Assembly: GCA_016177555.1 (NCBI GenBank)
Contig: JACOVB010000113.1
Span: 1-6,534 of the forward strand
Length of the DNA stretch: 6,534 bases
Direction of reading: 5' to 3'
Origin: Candidatus Rokuibacteriota bacterium
GTDB lineage: Bacteria; Methylomirabilota; Methylomirabilia; Rokubacteriales; CSP1-6
A model generated the notes under the pieces. The model worked only from the letters and a program-made list of their open reading frames with translations, was not told the DNA's origin and did not search any database. Shown piece after piece: positions 5,089-6,534 of this stretch (position 1 is its first letter; each line of letters begins with the position of its first letter). Both the position numbers and the translations under genes were made by a program.

Positions 5089-5967
5089 GTGACGCCTCCC
5101 GCCCGTCGATCAGCGGATCGCGCCGGCTCGTGGGCAGTGGCGGTGGACCGCGGCGGCACCTGGGTACGCGTGCTGGCCGCAAGCCGCGCGGGAGAGGAGC
5201 GCGCCGCCCGGCGGCCCGCGAGCCGCGTCCCCGACCTCGAGCGGCCGCTCGCGCGCCTGCTCCGCCGGTGGCGGATCGCGCCGGATGAGATCGGCGCCCT
5301 CGTCGTGGCCTCGCGCGGCGTGTGGACGGCCGCCGAGCGCCGCGCGGCCGAGCACGGGCTGCGCGGGCTGGCTCGCCGGATCCGCGCCATCTCCGATGTC
5401 GAGGCGGCGTATCGCGGCGCGCTGGGCGAGGGGGCGGGGGTCCTCCTGCTCGCCGGCACCGGCTCCATCGCGCTCGGCCGCGACGTGCGCGGAGGCTGGC
5501 GGCGCGCCGGCGGGCTCGGTCCGCTCCTGGGCGACGAGGGCTCGGCGTTCTGGATCGGGCGCCAGTGGCTCAGGGCCATAGCCGGTGAGGCAAGCCGGCC
5601 CCGGCTGCGACGGCTCCTCGGCGCGCCCGATGCGGTGAGGCGCATCGCCGCGCTGGCCCCCGCCGTGCTTCGCCGGGCCCGCGGCGGCGACAGCCAGGCC
5701 CGCCACGTGGTGGCGGAGGCTCAGCGCGAGCTCGCGAGGCTCCTTCACGAGGCCGCGCGTCGGGCGCGGCTCAGGCCGCCCGTCCGTGTGAGCTGGGCCG
5801 GGCGCCTCATGGACGACGCGGCCTTCCGCGCCGGCGTCTGGCGCGCGGCGCGGCGGCAGGGCCTGCGCATCGCGCCCCGCCCGCCGGCGGCAGCGCCCGT
5901 CAGAGCCGCCCTCGGCCTGGCGATCGCCACGCTCGCCCCCACCACGCGTACGCCGCGGGGCCCGTGA
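5089..5967 (+). CDS. BadF/BadG/BcrA/BcrD-type ATPase, N-acetylglucosamine kinase-like
   Basis: A 292-residue cytoplasmic protein with the actin/hexokinase-type ATPase fold of the BadF group, whose simple members phosphorylate GlcNAc or related amino sugars. Counting from GTG 5089, phosphate-1 is AVAVDRGGTWVRV (16-28), the likely catalytic Asp is D103 in SDVEAAYRG, phosphate-2 is LLLAGTGSIALGR (119-131), and the sugar/nucleotide segment is GGLGPLLGDEGSAFWIG (141-157), almost the textbook NAGK signature. A weaker C-terminal adenosine-like motif VSWAGRLMDD (234-243) and PVRAALGLA (270-278) follow. GTG was preferred to the in-frame ATG at 5038 because a TACAAT box lies just before it and homologues begin close to the first strand. 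The gene diverges from the symporter and overlaps the permease remnant by 68 bp at the 3' end. A benzoyl-CoA reductase-type activator is unlikely, as no CxxC cluster ligands are present. A likely partner of the hexosaminidase in amino-sugar recycling (inference). Confidence 0.85.
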   Translation: MTPPARRSADRAGSWAVAVDRGGTWVRVLAASRAGEERAARRPASRVPDLERPLARLLRRWRIAPDEIGALVVASRGVWTAAERRAAEHGLRGLARRIRAISDVEAAYRGALGEGAGVLLLAGTGSIALGRDVRGGWRRAGGLGPLLGDEGSAFWIGRQWLRAIAGEASRPRLRRLLGAPDAVRRIAALAPAVLRRARGGDSQARHVVAEAQRELARLLHEAARRARLRPPVRVSWAGRLMDDAAFRAGVWRAARRQGLRIAPRPPAAAPVRAALGLAIATLAPTTRTPRGP

Positions 5968-6534
5968 GTGCCGCGGCCACGCCGATTGCCGTGTTGAGCC
6001 AGTCGGCCGTCGCCATGGCCAGCAGGCTCACCGCCGCGGGAAGCGCCGCCGTCAGCCACATGCCCGCGCGGCCCCCGCTGACGCGCCACGGCCGCGCCAG
6101 ATCGGGCTCGCCCAGCCGGAGCGCGACGAAGGCGGCGACTTCCAGCAGGAGCGCCAGCGAGTGGAGCCACATGTTCAGGACGATGAGCTCCTTGGATGAA
6201 GCCGAGCGCGAGCGCCCAGCGCGCGGGGGCCGACATGCCGGGCCACCAGAAGCGCAGGTAGTCGGCGAAGAGCGCGGGATATACCGCCACGTCCACGAAC
6301 GAGTTGAGCCAGGACCACCAGCCGACCTGGAAGCCCCAGAAGGGGCCGAAGGCGCGCCGCACCCAGGTGACGTAGCCGCCCTCGGCGGGGAGCGCCCCGG
6401 CCATCTCGGACATGGCCAGCGAGACTGGCAGGCTCCAGACCAGCGGTGTCTCCATCAGGAGCAGGAGGGCGAGCCCAGGACCGAAGGATGCCACCGCATT
6501 CTCGATCCCGTAGGGACCGCCGCTCACATTGAAG
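5900..6534 (-). pseudogene. APC-family amino acid/polyamine permease, internally deleted and frameshifted
   Basis: The right edge opens inside the N-terminal part of an APC-superfamily permease: FNVSGGPYGIENAVASFGPG, then LVWSLPVSLAMSEMAGALPA, GGYVTWVRRAFGPFWGFQVG, and WWSWLNSFVDVAVYPALF, all family hallmarks. This frame is convincing down to RWALALGF (codon at 6200-6198), after which it loses family character. The next frame then resumes with SKELIVLNMWLHSLALLLEV and ALRLGEPDLARPWRVSGG, the end of such permeases, up to the TGA at 5902-5900. The helices that normally lie between (about TM4 to TM9 or TM10, of the order of 200 residues) are absent, and the halves are in different frames. The join falls at about 6194-6200. 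The true 5' end is outside the window. No functional transporter can be made from this; a bad assembly join is the alternative explanation. The original substrate was probably an amino acid or polyamine. Confidence 0.82.

Noticed and set aside
3470..5092. 540-codon plus-strand open frame opposite the symporter
   Set aside because: Highly charged composition (Asp, Glu, Arg, His) typical of the antisense of a membrane protein; no family resemblance.

Overview
This is a GC-rich (roughly 70% by eye) bacterial chromosomal window. The dense GC-rich coding, the gene families and the apparent near-leaderless starts suggest an uncultured soil or sediment lineage of the Rokubacteria/Methylomirabilota or deltaproteobacterial kind. 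That placement is inference from style; no taxonomic marker gene is present.

Layout. Positions 2-250 (+) hold the 3' end of a glycoside hydrolase family 3 beta-N-acetylhexosaminidase. Converging on it, all on the minus strand, are a BrnT/BrnA toxin-antitoxin pair (852-275), an AAA/DUF4143 ATPase (2333-960), a CDF-type cation efflux protein (3491-2475) and a sodium:solute symporter (5023-3536). Symporter and CDF gene are 44 nt apart and are probably co-transcribed. Diverging from the symporter is a BadF/N-acetylglucosamine-kinase-like gene (5089-5967, +). Its 3' end overlaps by 68 bp the 3' end of a broken APC-family permease (6534-5900, -), which has lost its middle third or more and changes frame at the junction.

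How it fits together. The hexosaminidase, the SSS symporter and the sugar kinase would make a sensible amino-sugar (peptidoglycan-derived GlcNAc/MurNAc) salvage set: release, uptake, phosphorylation. This is inference from neighbourhood. Between the hexosaminidase and the CDF gene lies what looks like accessory DNA: the toxin-antitoxin pair and the ATPase, the latter with its own AT-rich promoter patch and an inverted repeat inside the promoter.

The most striking non-coding signal is a 46-bp direct repeat (45/46 identical). It is the last 46 nt of the hexosaminidase gene, ending exactly at its stop codon, and it recurs 759 bp downstream on the far side of the toxin-antitoxin pair. The second copy is read in antisense as part of a basic C-terminal tail on the ATPase. 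The single mismatch changes Asp to Glu in the hexosaminidase reading. This looks like the footprint of an insertion or recombination event that brought in BrnTA at the 3' end of a housekeeping gene.
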